Shown piece after piece: positions 28,074-36,909 of a stretch of DNA of 64,000 nt. The stretch is from Gemmatimonadetes bacterium SCN 70-22. GTDB taxonomy: Bacteria > Gemmatimonadota > Gemmatimonadetes > Gemmatimonadales > Gemmatimonadaceae. The DNA lies in contig MEDZ01000011.1 of NCBI GenBank assembly GCA_001724275.1, positions 18,918-82,917 on the forward strand, given 5' to 3'. A program made the position numbers and the translations under genes. The notes beneath the pieces were generated by a model that had not been told where the DNA came from, did no database searches, and worked only from the letters and a program-made list of their open reading frames with translations. Positions within the stretch are counted from its first letter, which is position 1; every line of letters starts with the position of its first letter.

Positions 28074-28373
28074 TCATGCCTGCGCCAGCGCAATGAATTC
28101 GTGCTTGCCCCTGGCGGACAGCTCGTAGTATTTGCGAGGTCGGCTCTCGCCTTCCTGCACCCAGTTGGCATTCACCAGCCCGTCCCGCTCGAGGCGATTC
28201 AGCGGCTGATGCAAGGTGACCTCTGTGACGGTGGTCGTGGGGAGGCGCTGCAGAAGGCGCAACAGCGCCAGGCTGTAGCGCGGCTGCTCCCGCTGGGCCG
28301 CCAGGATCACGAGCTCCAGCGGTCCCTTTCGAGACTGTAGCAGCGGTGCTTCGTGCAGTGCGTCCGTTGCCAT
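28074..28373 (-). CDS. PadR family transcriptional regulator
   Basis: 99 residues, a single winged-helix domain. PadR features are visible: KGPLELVILAAQREQ at the start, recognition-helix region TEVTLHQPLNRLERDGLVNANW, and the wing VQEGESRPRKYYELSARGKHEF, close to the family consensus kYY-x-L-T-x-x-G. PadR proteins are cytoplasmic dimeric repressors that often control an adjacent transporter. The normal partner gene is not intact here; only decayed sequence follows. Start ATG 28373. Confidence 0.75.
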   Translation of the reverse strand: MATDALHEAPLLQSRKGPLELVILAAQREQPRYSLALLRLLQRLPTTTVTEVTLHQPLNRLERDGLVNANWVQEGESRPRKYYELSARGKHEFIALAQA

Positions 28374-28723
28374 GCCGCATTCCTGCAAAGCCAATGTCCT
28401 GTGTATTGCATGGAATGCGGCTGCGCACAGCAATGTTCTGACAAGAGCGGAGCCCCCGAGGGGCTTCGGGACAGGGTGGTCGGATGCGAGTACGGCCACC
28501 GGCCGTGGTCGGGCGCATCGGCGGATGCTTCGACCGTCGAACGTGGAGGTGGTCGGGCGCGCAGCTTCTGGCCGACGCTCCTTGGGGCCGATCGGACGAG
28601 GATCCCAGCTGTCTGCTCGATCGGCGGCACTGGTCCGGCGTTCACGGCAACGGGGTCGCGCGAACTTACGCGGCGCGCCGCGCCCAAGTCCCTGCCCGCC
28701 TCGTCGCTTGGGAGGGGTGGGGA

Positions 28724-28880
28724 ATGGCAGACGTCGGCCGGCAGTCGGAGTGGGGCGACATCTTCGGCGACAACGTCATGGCGGCGGAGCGCATCGACGG
28801 GCTCGTGCGCGACTGCCACATCGTGAATATCCGCGGCAACAGCTATCGCTTGCGGCACCATGCGGTCCTGCACCGCGTCT
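28724..28880 (+). pseudogene. Fragment of an IS21-family istB (C-terminal end)
   Basis: A plus-strand reading of about 50 residues (including EWGDIFGDNVMAA, then a short linker, then IVNIRGNSYRLR) is the C-terminal IstB segment. The same peptide occurs on the opposite strand in the adjacent istB at 28843-29694 (EWGESFGDNVMAAGLMDRLV). The fragment therefore comes from a second IS21-type element in inverted orientation. The rest of 28374-28723 has no recognisable gene. Confidence 0.7.
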
Positions 28881-29694
28881 TGGGGAGTCCTCCGTCAACG
28901 CCGATGGAAAATGGGACACGGGGTGGGGGGCTAGCCCGGCAGGTCAGCTGTGGTGTCGATGCGACGTCCTCGTCGCTCCCGGGGTGAGGAGGGGGTGGGG
29001 GGCGGCGGGTATGGAGCCGCCGGGTGAGTTCGGCGTGCGGACGGAGGCGGTAGCTGTTGCCCCGAATGTTGACGATGTGACAGTGTTGCACGAGGCGGTC
29101 CATGAGGCCCGCGGCCATGACGTTGTCGCCGAAGCTCTCGCCCCACTCCTCGAAGCCCTTGTTGCTCGTGCGGATCGTCGAGGCGTGCTCGTAGCGCCGG
29201 GCGATGACCTGGAAGAAGAGCATCGCCCCGACGCGCGAGATCGGGAGGTAGCCGATCTCGTCGATCACCATGAGACTGAGGAAGACGAGCGTCTGGAGCC
29301 ACTGCGGCAAGCGTACCGCGGCTTGGGCATCCTCCAACGCGTGGAGGAGATCTGTGAGCGTCGTAAAGTAGACCCGACGTCCCTGCTCGGCGGCCCGCAC
29401 GGCGAGCGACAGCGCGAGGTGCGTCCTGCCCACACCGGGCGGCCCGAGGAACTCGACGTTCTCCTTGCGGTCGAGGAAGCCGCGCGTGTACAGGCTCTCG
29501 AGTTGCTCGCGCTTGACCGACGGCTGGAACGTGAAGTCGAAGTCGGCGAGCGTCGTGAGGACGGGGAGGCGCGCGGCCCGCATCGCAGTCTGGAGCCGCC
29601 GGGCGTTGCGCAGGTCGATGTGGGCGCTAAGGGGCTGCGTGCGGAGATGCTTACGCACCGAGGGGGCCGTGGTGGCCAGACGGGCGGCGCTCAT
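28843..29694 (-). CDS. istB: IS21-family helper ATPase IstB, probably inactive
   Basis: 283 residues. AAA+ helper of IS21 transposition: N-terminal helical domain, then FLGPPGVGRTHLALSLAVRA, Walker B LMVIDEIGYLPIS, and the C-terminal GDNVMAAGLMDRL. Two defects are visible. The Walker A lysine is replaced by arginine (GPPGVGRT instead of GKT), which should abolish ATP hydrolysis. The last 55 residues (from RRPPPPPHPGS) are not IstB-like and run through the foreign inverted istB scrap. Start ATG 29694 overlaps the end of the broken istA, as is normal for IS21. Confidence 0.8.
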   Translation of the reverse strand: MSAARLATTAPSVRKHLRTQPLSAHIDLRNARRLQTAMRAARLPVLTTLADFDFTFQPSVKREQLESLYTRGFLDRKENVEFLGPPGVGRTHLALSLAVRAAEQGRRVYFTTLTDLLHALEDAQAAVRLPQWLQTLVFLSLMVIDEIGYLPISRVGAMLFFQVIARRYEHASTIRTSNKGFEEWGESFGDNVMAAGLMDRLVQHCHIVNIRGNSYRLRPHAELTRRLHTRRPPPPPHPGSDEDVASTPQLTCRASPPPRVPFSIGVDGGLPKTRCRTAWCRKR

Positions 29695-30740
29695 GAAACG
29701 CCCACACGGCCTAACGCCGCGTAGTCTTGCAGCGACCGCCGCTCGACGACCACGCTGGGGACTGGCGACGCCGTGCGCGGAGCGGCGCTTCGTGCGGGCA
29801 GCGCGACCAGCCCGCTGCGATGAGGGCTCGTGGGTAACGGCTGCAACGTCGGCCGCACGACCGTGGCGAACCGATCGGCCGGCACGCAGTCCGTCGTGCT
29901 GTGAACGCTGACGTTGGCGACCGTGTCGAGCCACGTCATGACCTGCGCGTTGAGGTCCGCATCGCTCACGAGCGTGCGGCCGTAGTGAATGCTCTCGCGG
30001 AGGTAGCGGATCGGCCGCTCGCCCTTGTCCTTGGTCTGGGCCCGGCCGGAATGACAGGCCTGCACGGGGGCGCCCTAATGTCGCGCAAAGCGCACGAACT
30101 TGAGATTCGCCTCGAGGCCCCCGCCCGCCAGGTGATCGTTGCGCGTGAGCACGCTCCGCATCCGGTCGAATAGCAGCTCGCGCGGCACGCCGCCCAGGTG
30201 GCGAAGCAGGCCGACAAGTCGTGATGCTCAAGCGCCTGGAGATCCTGCGGCGGATAGAACTGCATCCAGAGCAGGCGCGAGTGCCCGAGCACCACGACGA
30301 GCGCCCAACGCACGCCACAGGGCAAGCGGCACCGCGCGAAGTCGACCTGCGCCTGATGTACCGGAACGGTCTGGAAGCGCTCCGGTTGAGGGCGGTGGAC
30401 GAAGGCCGGCGACGAAGACGCGGAGCTGGAAGATCCCGCCGTTATAGCCCGCCGCCCGGCACTCGGCGAAGAGGCGGGTGGGACTTCGGTCGCGGTGGTC
30501 CCGCAGACGGTCAGTGATACGGGCGGTGAGCGCCGGGAGATTGGGGACGGACCCCAGGCCAAGGGTGGTAGCGCGCCTGGATGAGGGCCAGCGGCTCCTC
30601 CATTGAGCCCTTGTGGATCCACCGATACGTCGTGCCCCTCCCCACTCGGGTCCCCCGAGCCGCTTCGAGGCGACCTCCTCCGGCCTCGGCCGACAGTTGT
30701 GACGAGCGCATACGTGTGGACGCTCCATGCATATCGGGCT
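29691..30740 (-). pseudogene. istA: Frameshifted IS21-family transposase istA
   Basis: Pieces of IstA occur in order on the minus strand but in different frames. An N-terminal piece reads GRGTTYRWIHKG then PLALIQARYHP (about 30580-30680). The integrase core VPVHQAQVDFARCR and WALVVVLGHSRLLWMQFYPP lies about 30240-30360. A C-terminal piece reads KDKGERPIRYLRESI, DLNAQVMTWLDTVANVSVHSTT (29850-30030) down to the stop at 29691. Several frameshifts separate them, so no functional transposase can be made. With the Arg-for-Lys istB this makes a dead IS21 copy. The stretch 30741-30887 has no gene. Confidence 0.8.
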
Positions 30741-30887
30741 CTCACGGGCCGAAAGCCCGAAGGTCGACGAACGGGACCCGGCCGCTAGACGCGGCCGGCG
30801 GATGCGTGTCCCATCTTCAGTCGGTGGGTGTCCAGTATTCAATCGGCGGCAACACGCCGGGAGCGAGGTCCCTGGCCGTCCTCCCCT

Positions 30888-31370
30888 CTATTTCCGAAGC
30901 GGCACAATCCGCTTGATCGCCCCCGGCTTCACCACTTGGCGTGACGTCGTCTCACCAGCCCCTCGCCATCCATTGAGCGCCTTGTTCACCCGGACCATGG
31001 CGCCGCGAGGCAGCTCGATCAATTCGCGCACCGTGGGAATGCGAGGCAGGCCATACTTCCGCGCCGCCGTTGCACCGCTCATCGGCCGCCCTGGGCCAGC
31101 CGTGCCAGTCATGTGCGTGCCCGCAGGCAAGCCGTGCTTCGCCTCTCGCAGGGCTCGCGACTTCGTGGTGTACCGAAAGACCCGGCGCGGCGCGAGCAGA
31201 CGCCTCGACGCAGTCGCTGCGTCTCGCGCGAGATCGCGCTTGAATATCGCCCGCAGGTCGGCGGCGACCGCCCGCCGTGCAGCGCGCGCCGCCGCACGCG
31301 CCGGCTGGGCTCCGAGCGAGGGAGCACTGATGACAATCAGCACGAGCAGAAGCGTCACGTGAATCCGCAT
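30888..31370 (-). CDS. Small secreted protein with a conserved-looking C-terminal domain
   Basis: 160 residues. Signal peptide (VTLLLVLIVISAPSLGAQ). An Ala/Arg-rich helical linker is followed by a compact domain (about 70-160) with HGLPAGTHMT, PGRPMSGATAARKYGLP, ELIELPRGAMVRVNKAL, GAGETTSRQVVKPGAIKRIV. I have an impression of this domain ending several secreted proteins of unknown function, but I cannot name it; catalytic activity (His, Arg, Lys cluster) is possible. Last gene of the seven-gene minus-strand operon; its ATG shares one base with the preceding stop. Confidence 0.6.
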   Translation of the reverse strand: MRIHVTLLLVLIVISAPSLGAQPARAAARAARRAVAADLRAIFKRDLARDAATASRRLLAPRRVFRYTTKSRALREAKHGLPAGTHMTGTAGPGRPMSGATAARKYGLPRIPTVRELIELPRGAMVRVNKALNGWRGAGETTSRQVVKPGAIKRIVPLRK

Positions 31371-31771
31371 CAGTTGAGCCTCCGTGGATCTGCATATGCC
31401 ACGCGTCGCGTAGCCTGCACCCCCAGCCTCAGCGCGCCCACCGCAATCCTGAACGCCAGCCGGATGCACGACACCACCATCCATCCGAGCACATGTCCCG
31501 CAGCCTCGCGCCCCAGGAACAACTCCAGCACGCCACGAACGACTGACAAGAGCACGAAGAGGAAAAGCCCTGCCGCGACGTACCATGGGAACATCGCGAG
31601 CACCTGCACCATCACAGTCGTCAGGATCGGCAGGAATGCGAGCAGCAACATGAGACGCACCGCCTTGGACACGGGCAGGAACCCGACGATCACTCCCAGC
31701 GCGAGTGCGACGATCGCCAGCGGATACGCCGACTGCGGCAGGAAGAACAACGCGAGTTCGCCGACGCTCAT
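31370..31771 (-). CDS. Small integral membrane protein
   Basis: 133 residues with four hydrophobic segments (LALFFLPQSAYPLAIVALALGVIVGFLPV, LMLLLAFLPILTTVMVQVLAMFPWYVAAGLFLFVLLSVV, and an amphipathic segment HVLGWMVVSCIRLAFRIAVGAL). No family recognised. ATG at 31771 overlaps the stop of the DegT-type gene (ATGA), so it is translated from the same message. It may anchor or channel for the envelope proteins of the operon. Confidence 0.6.
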   Translation of the reverse strand: MSVGELALFFLPQSAYPLAIVALALGVIVGFLPVSKAVRLMLLLAFLPILTTVMVQVLAMFPWYVAAGLFLFVLLSVVRGVLELFLGREAAGHVLGWMVVSCIRLAFRIAVGALRLGVQATRRVAYADPRRLN

Positions 31772-33030
31772 GACGCCTCCATGGCTGAACGTTTGCGAGC
31801 CAGGCACGGCAAGTTCGTGAATACCTTCTCGAAGGCATCGCCGAGTTCACGAACTCGTGCCGGCGGTACCCCTAACCAGCGACTCTCGCTTGCAATGAGG
31901 TACTCCTCCTCACAACGACGCTCGGCGACGGCGAGTCGCGCTCCCGGTTGCACACCGGCCCATCGCGGCCGCAGGTGAATCGGAACCCGCACCGGCCCTT
32001 CTTCCAGGGGAACACCTTCCGCACGGAGTGCTGAAACGATCGCCGAGCGCGTCACGCCGAGGCAGCCCTCCCGGTCGAAGGCAAGGGGAAACGAGTACCA
32101 CCCCGAGATCGCCCCCCCGTGTGAAGCGACGACCGATACGCCGGGCAGCTCGGCAATCCGCGCGCGGAGCGCTTCGCACGCACGCCGGCGCCGCGCAATC
32201 CGGGCGGGCAGTTCCGGAAGAGCCGCCGTCCCCATGACAGCGGCGAGTGGATGCATCCGCAACGACAGCGAGCACTCGTCGATCAGCGGGCGCATGGCCG
32301 GATCGAGCACCTCCCGACGCGCACGCGACGGGTGCTGACTGACGACGACCAACGCATCGGCAATTGAAGGATCGTTCGTCGTGATCATTCCCCCCTCGCC
32401 AACGTATGGCAGCTTGTAGCGGCCGAAGCTCCAGGCGACGGCATCCCCGAATCGGCCTAGCGGCTCCGCGTCAACGGATGCACCCATCGCCTGCGCCGCA
32501 TCGAAGATCAGGTGCAGGCCATGAGCGTCGGCAACATCACGCAACTTCCGGACATCGGCTGGAATCCCGAACATGTGGGTGGCCAGGATCGCGCGCGTGC
32601 GCTTGTTGATGAGTGTCCCCAATGTGGTAGCGTCCAGGCACGCAGTGAGCGGATCGATGTCCGCGAATCGTGGGATGGCGCCAACAGCGAGTACTGCGCC
32701 CACCGTGGAACCCCACCCGTACGTAGAGACGATGACCTCGTCGCCGGGCGCGACACCCAACGCGTGGAGAATCGCGATGAGCGCCGCCGTTCCCGACGAC
32801 GTGCCGATCGCGAACGAGGCGCCCACCATTCGCGCGAACGCGCGCTCGAACATTCCGACAGCACCTGAGCCCTCGTGATCCGAGAGCAGCAGCGCATCGT
32901 CTGCAGCGGCAAGCAGATGTTGCGCAACTGCCCGACGCCCCCGCGCCCCCGTCCATGCAACGGCCAACTCGGCCGTTCGCACCGTCGGCGTGCCGCCGTG
33001 CACGGCGAGGGACTGCGGCGTGACGATCAT
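31768..33030 (-). CDS. DegT/DnrJ/EryC1-type PLP-dependent aminotransferase-like protein
   Basis: 420 residues, fold type I PLP enzyme. Signatures: GTSSGTAALIAILHALGVAPGDEVIVSTYGWGSTVGAVLAVG (cofactor binding), GLHLIFDAAQAMGA (Asp contacting the PLP pyridine) and AWSFGRYKLPYVGEGGMITTN (Schiff-base Lys followed by the family's GEGG). DegT enzymes usually transaminate nucleotide sugars for glycan synthesis. Here no sugar-nucleotide genes accompany it; it sits between an AAA+ ATPase and a membrane protein with overlapping stops, so its substrate is unclear. All key residues seem present, so it is likely active. Confidence 0.85.
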   Translation of the reverse strand: MIVTPQSLAVHGGTPTVRTAELAVAWTGARGRRAVAQHLLAAADDALLLSDHEGSGAVGMFERAFARMVGASFAIGTSSGTAALIAILHALGVAPGDEVIVSTYGWGSTVGAVLAVGAIPRFADIDPLTACLDATTLGTLINKRTRAILATHMFGIPADVRKLRDVADAHGLHLIFDAAQAMGASVDAEPLGRFGDAVAWSFGRYKLPYVGEGGMITTNDPSIADALVVVSQHPSRARREVLDPAMRPLIDECSLSLRMHPLAAVMGTAALPELPARIARRRRACEALRARIAELPGVSVVASHGGAISGWYSFPLAFDREGCLGVTRSAIVSALRAEGVPLEEGPVRVPIHLRPRWAGVQPGARLAVAERRCEEEYLIASESRWLGVPPARVRELGDAFEKVFTNLPCLARKRSAMEAS

Positions 33031-34817
33031 CGGCGCCACCGTCCTTCCGCGCGCTCCCGCTCGCGCTGGCTGATGCGATTTGCGAGCTCCTCGTCGTTCA
33101 TTCGGCCGGTTGCGGGATCGACCAGGTCCCGGAGGTACGGGGGAAGGTCGCGCACGTCGCACCCACCCTCGCTCATCCACGGAAGCAACGAGGTGAACGA
33201 CGCCATCTGCAGCGCCTTCAATGCGAGAAACTCGTGCTCCGTCGTATTCTGCGACGACTTATAGTCCTCGATTGCCCCGGCGAGATCGCCGTGCCCAATC
33301 GGAGCACCGAACTCTCCCGTGCGCGCGTCCGCCAACATCGCCGCAGCCACGATGATTTCCTGGAGCGACCTGACCGTCAGCATCTCCAGCGCGGCGCTCG
33401 ACTCGAAGACTCCTAGGTCGATGCCTTCGGCGAGCTGCCGGTCGATCTGCTTCGCCAGCAACGGAATCAGCTCGCCACGCTCCCGCGTGGTCGGGTGAAT
33501 CCAGGGTAGCACGACCTGGAAACGGTCCAAGAGCGCCGGATCCAGGATGTCGGGACGGTTGGTCGTGCCAATCCACAGGATCCGCCCCCGCTTGTTCATC
33601 CCGCCGAAGTACTCGAACAGTCGGGCGAGCATGCGCTCCGACGTCCCTCCATCGGCAGACTGCCCAGTGCTCCGCTGCCCAATGGCCTGATCCAGTTCGT
33701 CCGTCCACAGGATGCACGGCGACAGGTTCTCGGCGATCCAGAGTACACGCTCGAGGTTGCGCTCGCTCTGGCCCACGAACTGGTCGCGCACGTTCCGCAT
33801 GATCAGGAGCGGCGCCCCGAACTCGCGGGCGACCGCGCGCACGATGTGGCTCTTGCCGCACCCTGGCACCCCGGCCAGGAGGATCGCCTGCGGGCACGAC
33901 GCGGTCCCACGCATCCACTGTCCCCGCACTGCGCTGAAGTAGCGCTTCGCGTGCGCGGCTCCGGCAACGGACTCGAATCCCGCGCGCGGTTCGACGACTT
34001 CCACGAGATCGCGCGAAATCTGCGCAATGGCATGCTGCTTCTCGGTCCGCGCGTCGTCACGTGTCACGTCGGTCTTGCGGGCGGCGGCACGGCGCATCAG
34101 GTATTCGATGTCGCTGAGGCGCAGGCCGCACGTGTTGCGTGCGAACTCCTCCACCGGGTAGTCCGCGGCGAGCGTTCCCAGCGTGCGCGCATAGCCATTG
34201 GCACGAACGTGCGATAGGTGCGTCGTGAAGCGCGCGCGCTCCTCCTCCGTCGGCAGGTCGATCCGCACCGTGCGGAACCCGCCGGTGCCGAGCAGCAGCT
34301 CATGGAGCGCGCCGTCGTTGGACACAATGACGATGAAGTTCCCCGCCTGGCGGATCAGGTCGTCCTGCGCCCAGTGGTGCACGATCTGCACGGCCTGGGC
34401 ATGTGAAGGCGACATGCCAGCGGCCGAGCCGCTGCTCTGCGGCAGGAGCAATTCCGCATAGTCGAGGATCACGGCGGCCTGCGACCCTGGCAGGCGCAGC
34501 ACGCGCTCCAGCGCGGACAGCACCAGCAGGCACTCGGACGGTCCGACGGGGACGTCGGCGAATGGCGGCGACGCCGCGCTCCCGCGGTTGGGCGGCGTCT
34601 CCAATACCTCGAATCCCGTGCCGAGCGCGTGGTAGCCCACGCGTAACCCCTGCTGGGAGAGATGGTGCGCGATCGCGTATCGAAGAAACGCCACCTCCAC
34701 CCCGGGAGATGCGAGGTGTACACGGTCAACGGTGTTGCCGGTGAGTATCACGCCGGCCGCGCCCGACGTCCGCGCCTCCTCGAGTTCCTGGAGCCATTGC
34801 GGCATGGGAGCGCTCAT
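33027..34817 (-). CDS. Tandem AAA+ ATPase, C-terminal domain active
   Basis: 596 residues. The C-terminal AAA+ module (about 285-480) is canonical: Walker A GVPGCGKS at 316-323, Walker B ILWTDELD at 369-376, sensor 1 GTTNRPD at 417-423, DRF at 431-433. The N-terminal 240 residues look like a degenerate AAA domain: VILTGNTVDR where a P-loop would be, a Walker-B-like AAVILDYAELLL at 114-125 and a sensor-like FIVIVSNDG at 161-169, but no P-loop Lys. The layout recalls Ycf46/SpoVK-like ATPases. Presumably a hexameric remodeller acting on the membrane or VWA protein of its operon. ATGA overlaps at both ends. Confidence 0.8.
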   Translation of the reverse strand: MSAPMPQWLQELEEARTSGAAGVILTGNTVDRVHLASPGVEVAFLRYAIAHHLSQQGLRVGYHALGTGFEVLETPPNRGSAASPPFADVPVGPSECLLVLSALERVLRLPGSQAAVILDYAELLLPQSSGSAAGMSPSHAQAVQIVHHWAQDDLIRQAGNFIVIVSNDGALHELLLGTGGFRTVRIDLPTEEERARFTTHLSHVRANGYARTLGTLAADYPVEEFARNTCGLRLSDIEYLMRRAAARKTDVTRDDARTEKQHAIAQISRDLVEVVEPRAGFESVAGAAHAKRYFSAVRGQWMRGTASCPQAILLAGVPGCGKSHIVRAVAREFGAPLLIMRNVRDQFVGQSERNLERVLWIAENLSPCILWTDELDQAIGQRSTGQSADGGTSERMLARLFEYFGGMNKRGRILWIGTTNRPDILDPALLDRFQVVLPWIHPTTRERGELIPLLAKQIDRQLAEGIDLGVFESSAALEMLTVRSLQEIIVAAAMLADARTGEFGAPIGHGDLAGAIEDYKSSQNTTEHEFLALKALQMASFTSLLPWMSEGGCDVRDLPPYLRDLVDPATGRMNDEELANRISQRERERAEGRWRR

Positions 34818-35647
34818 TTGCGGGTAGTCGAAAGGGTGACCCTCGACCGCCGCACAGGGCGCTGTTCGTCGTCCTGTGCGGTCGGCACACCGCCCAGCGC
34901 CGAGCGCAGTCGGCGCACGAGCACTCCGCCGTTCGGATCGCCGTGCGTCCTCCGGTCACGCAGGGAGAGCGCCAAGCCGTGGCGCCCCATGGCCGCCCGC
35001 AGCCGTTCGGCCACGGCGCGACAGTCCAGGCCTGCCATGCCCTGGAGGTCCATGTTGATGTGGCCACGCGCGGGATCGAGTTCCACCGTCACCGCGGACC
35101 GGCCCGCACCGATCGCGGTAAGGGCCGCGCGTCCGCCGGACCAGTTGGCGGATCGACCGACCGTGAACCCGCACTCGGACAGCGCGGCGCTCACCATACG
35201 CAGCTGCACCGTGCGCTCGGCGACGGCGAGTCGCAGCGCCGCGGCCTCGAGTCCGGACGTCAGTTCGCGTGCGGCCGCGGTGAGGGCCTCACAACGACCA
35301 AACGGATCGGCCGTGCCGCCGGCGGCGAGCGATGCCGCACTTGCCATCCCCTCCACCCGCTCGAGCAGACCAGGACGCTCGGCGTCGAGCGACGCCCGCA
35401 TCAGCGCGGCGTGCGGAGCGACTCGAAGGGTCGCGAGCGCACTGGTCGTCCCGGCCAACGCCTCGTCCAAGCGGGCGGAGGAGCGCGTCAGGGCGGCGCC
35501 CAATCCCGACAGCAGCTCAGCCAGCACGACCGCCGTAGGCCGGCCGCGGGCGGCGCCGACGTCGGCGCGAAGCATGGCCGATTGCGCAATCTGCTCGCTC
35601 GCGACCGAGGTGAAGGCGTCAACCGTGTAGTAGCTCTCCTCGCTCAT
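34814..35647 (-). CDS. Alanine-rich helical protein of unknown function
   Basis: 277 residues. Mostly alpha-helical, Ala/Leu/Arg-rich (VLAELLSGLGAALTRSSARL, ELTSGLEAAALRLAVAERTV), then a small alpha/beta segment (LTAIGAGRSAVTVELDPARGHINMDLQGM) and a basic tail. No membrane segment or signal peptide, so cytoplasmic. The segment GHINMDLQGMAGLDCRAVAERL looks like a small ligand- or partner-binding domain but I cannot assign it. ATG 35647 overlaps the preceding stop; likely an adaptor between the membrane protein and the AAA+ ATPase. Confidence 0.6.
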   Translation of the reverse strand: MSEESYYTVDAFTSVASEQIAQSAMLRADVGAARGRPTAVVLAELLSGLGAALTRSSARLDEALAGTTSALATLRVAPHAALMRASLDAERPGLLERVEGMASAASLAAGGTADPFGRCEALTAAARELTSGLEAAALRLAVAERTVQLRMVSAALSECGFTVGRSANWSGGRAALTAIGAGRSAVTVELDPARGHINMDLQGMAGLDCRAVAERLRAAMGRHGLALSLRDRRTHGDPNGGVLVRRLRSALGGVPTAQDDEQRPVRRSRVTLSTTRK

Positions 35648-36909
35648 CGGCTCAGTCCCTCGTCGGCGTTGGCGTTGACGTTGGCGTTGGCGGTGGCCTC
35701 GGCGTTGCGGCCGGGGTACGCCTCCCACGCGTGCTGTTGCGACACAACGGGCTCCTCGAACTCAACGCCTTGCTCTGGCGTTCTCGTGTCCGGCGACTCC
35801 TGTACAGGAGACGCCGCCGCCTTCGCTGGTGCGACACCCTCGTGCAGTGATCCGGGACCGGCGGGGGCGTCGGTCACTTCCAGGTCGTCGGTCCAGGACG
35901 TGAGTGCGATCATCCACGGCCGCGCCCCTTGGCCCAGCGCGCTCTCACGACGATTTAGCGCGCGCACGTAAGAGATGGCCGGGCGCGTAAGCGTGATCGT
36001 GCCCTTCTGGCAGAGTTCCATCGCAGGGTGCGCAAACTCGTAGAGCCATCCGAGCAGACCATTCGCAACGACCGCGGCCGCTCCGGCCAAGCGGGCAGCC
36101 GTCGCCGTGAGCGTCAGCAGGAGGAGCCAGAGTTCGATCGAAAGCGCTACGGGTCCGTAGTGCCACGTGACCATTACCAAGAGGAATGTGGACACCGCGA
36201 GGCCGATGAACAGCCACTCGTACATCGCCCGCTCGATGCCAGAGGCCGGCGTGACCGGCGCGACATCCTCGGATGGCGCCTCGATCAGCGCCGCCACTTC
36301 ATCCACCACCCCTTCGGGCATCGCGGACACGGCTGATGTCGCCGGCTGGGCCGAGGTATACACCTCGACTCGGTAGAGACTCGAGACTAACAAGCTTCCG
36401 GCCGTGGCGAAGAGCGCTACGAGGGCGGCGCCCCTGTAGGCGATGCGCTCGCCACGACCCAAACCGCGCGTTGCCAGAAGCCGTGGCCTCGTGAGTTCAG
36501 ACGCGAACCAGGGCGCGAAGAGGGCCGTCGCGAGGGTCGTGAGGAGGAGTGCGGGCATGGCATAGGTCTCGATCGCGCCCGCCGGGACGCCGAGGCGCCG
36601 TTCGAGGGTGCCCAAGTCCCATCCGAGGACCGGGCCGAACGTGACCGCGGCCAACTCCGCGTCGGCCACGGCCAGGATCGTCCAGATCAGCGTCGTGATT
36701 GCGGCGCCGAAGAGCGTTCCACCACCGCTGGCCTCGCGCGTCGCGTCGACCCGCTGCCGCAGCGACGCGGCGCGCGCCGTCATACGATCGCGCGCCCCGA
36801 TGAGGGCAACGTGTGGCGCACTGAAGATGGCCGCCAGCACGCGGTGCGCGGTCTGGTGATAGAGGCCGATGACAACGACACTCAGCAGCAGGAGTCCTGG
36901 TATCATCAT
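35644..36909 (-). CDS. Polytopic membrane protein with low-complexity tail
   Basis: 421 residues. Hydrophobic segments near 3-20, 65-90, 115-135, 155-175, 230-250 and 255-285 (for example YEWLFIGLAVSTFLLVMVTW and LSIELWLLLLTLTATAARLAG). A cytoplasmic or periplasmic tail of about 100 residues ends in an Asn/Ala low-complexity run (ANANVNANAD) encoded by repeated GTTGGC-type hexamers. Not recognised. Between the VWA-like and helical genes with ATGA overlaps on both sides, it is probably the membrane scaffold of this operon's complex. Confidence 0.6.
   Translation of the reverse strand: MMIPGLLLLSVVVIGLYHQTAHRVLAAIFSAPHVALIGARDRMTARAASLRQRVDATREASGGGTLFGAAITTLIWTILAVADAELAAVTFGPVLGWDLGTLERRLGVPAGAIETYAMPALLLTTLATALFAPWFASELTRPRLLATRGLGRGERIAYRGAALVALFATAGSLLVSSLYRVEVYTSAQPATSAVSAMPEGVVDEVAALIEAPSEDVAPVTPASGIERAMYEWLFIGLAVSTFLLVMVTWHYGPVALSIELWLLLLTLTATAARLAGAAAVVANGLLGWLYEFAHPAMELCQKGTITLTRPAISYVRALNRRESALGQGARPWMIALTSWTDDLEVTDAPAGPGSLHEGVAPAKAAASPVQESPDTRTPEQGVEFEEPVVSQQHAWEAYPGRNAEATANANVNANADEGLSR

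Noticed and set aside
31768..33030. DegT-type enzyme as part of an O-antigen or nucleotide-sugar cluster
   Set aside because: No glycosyltransferase, epimerase or nucleotidyltransferase gene accompanies it; all neighbours are AAA+, membrane or secreted proteins.
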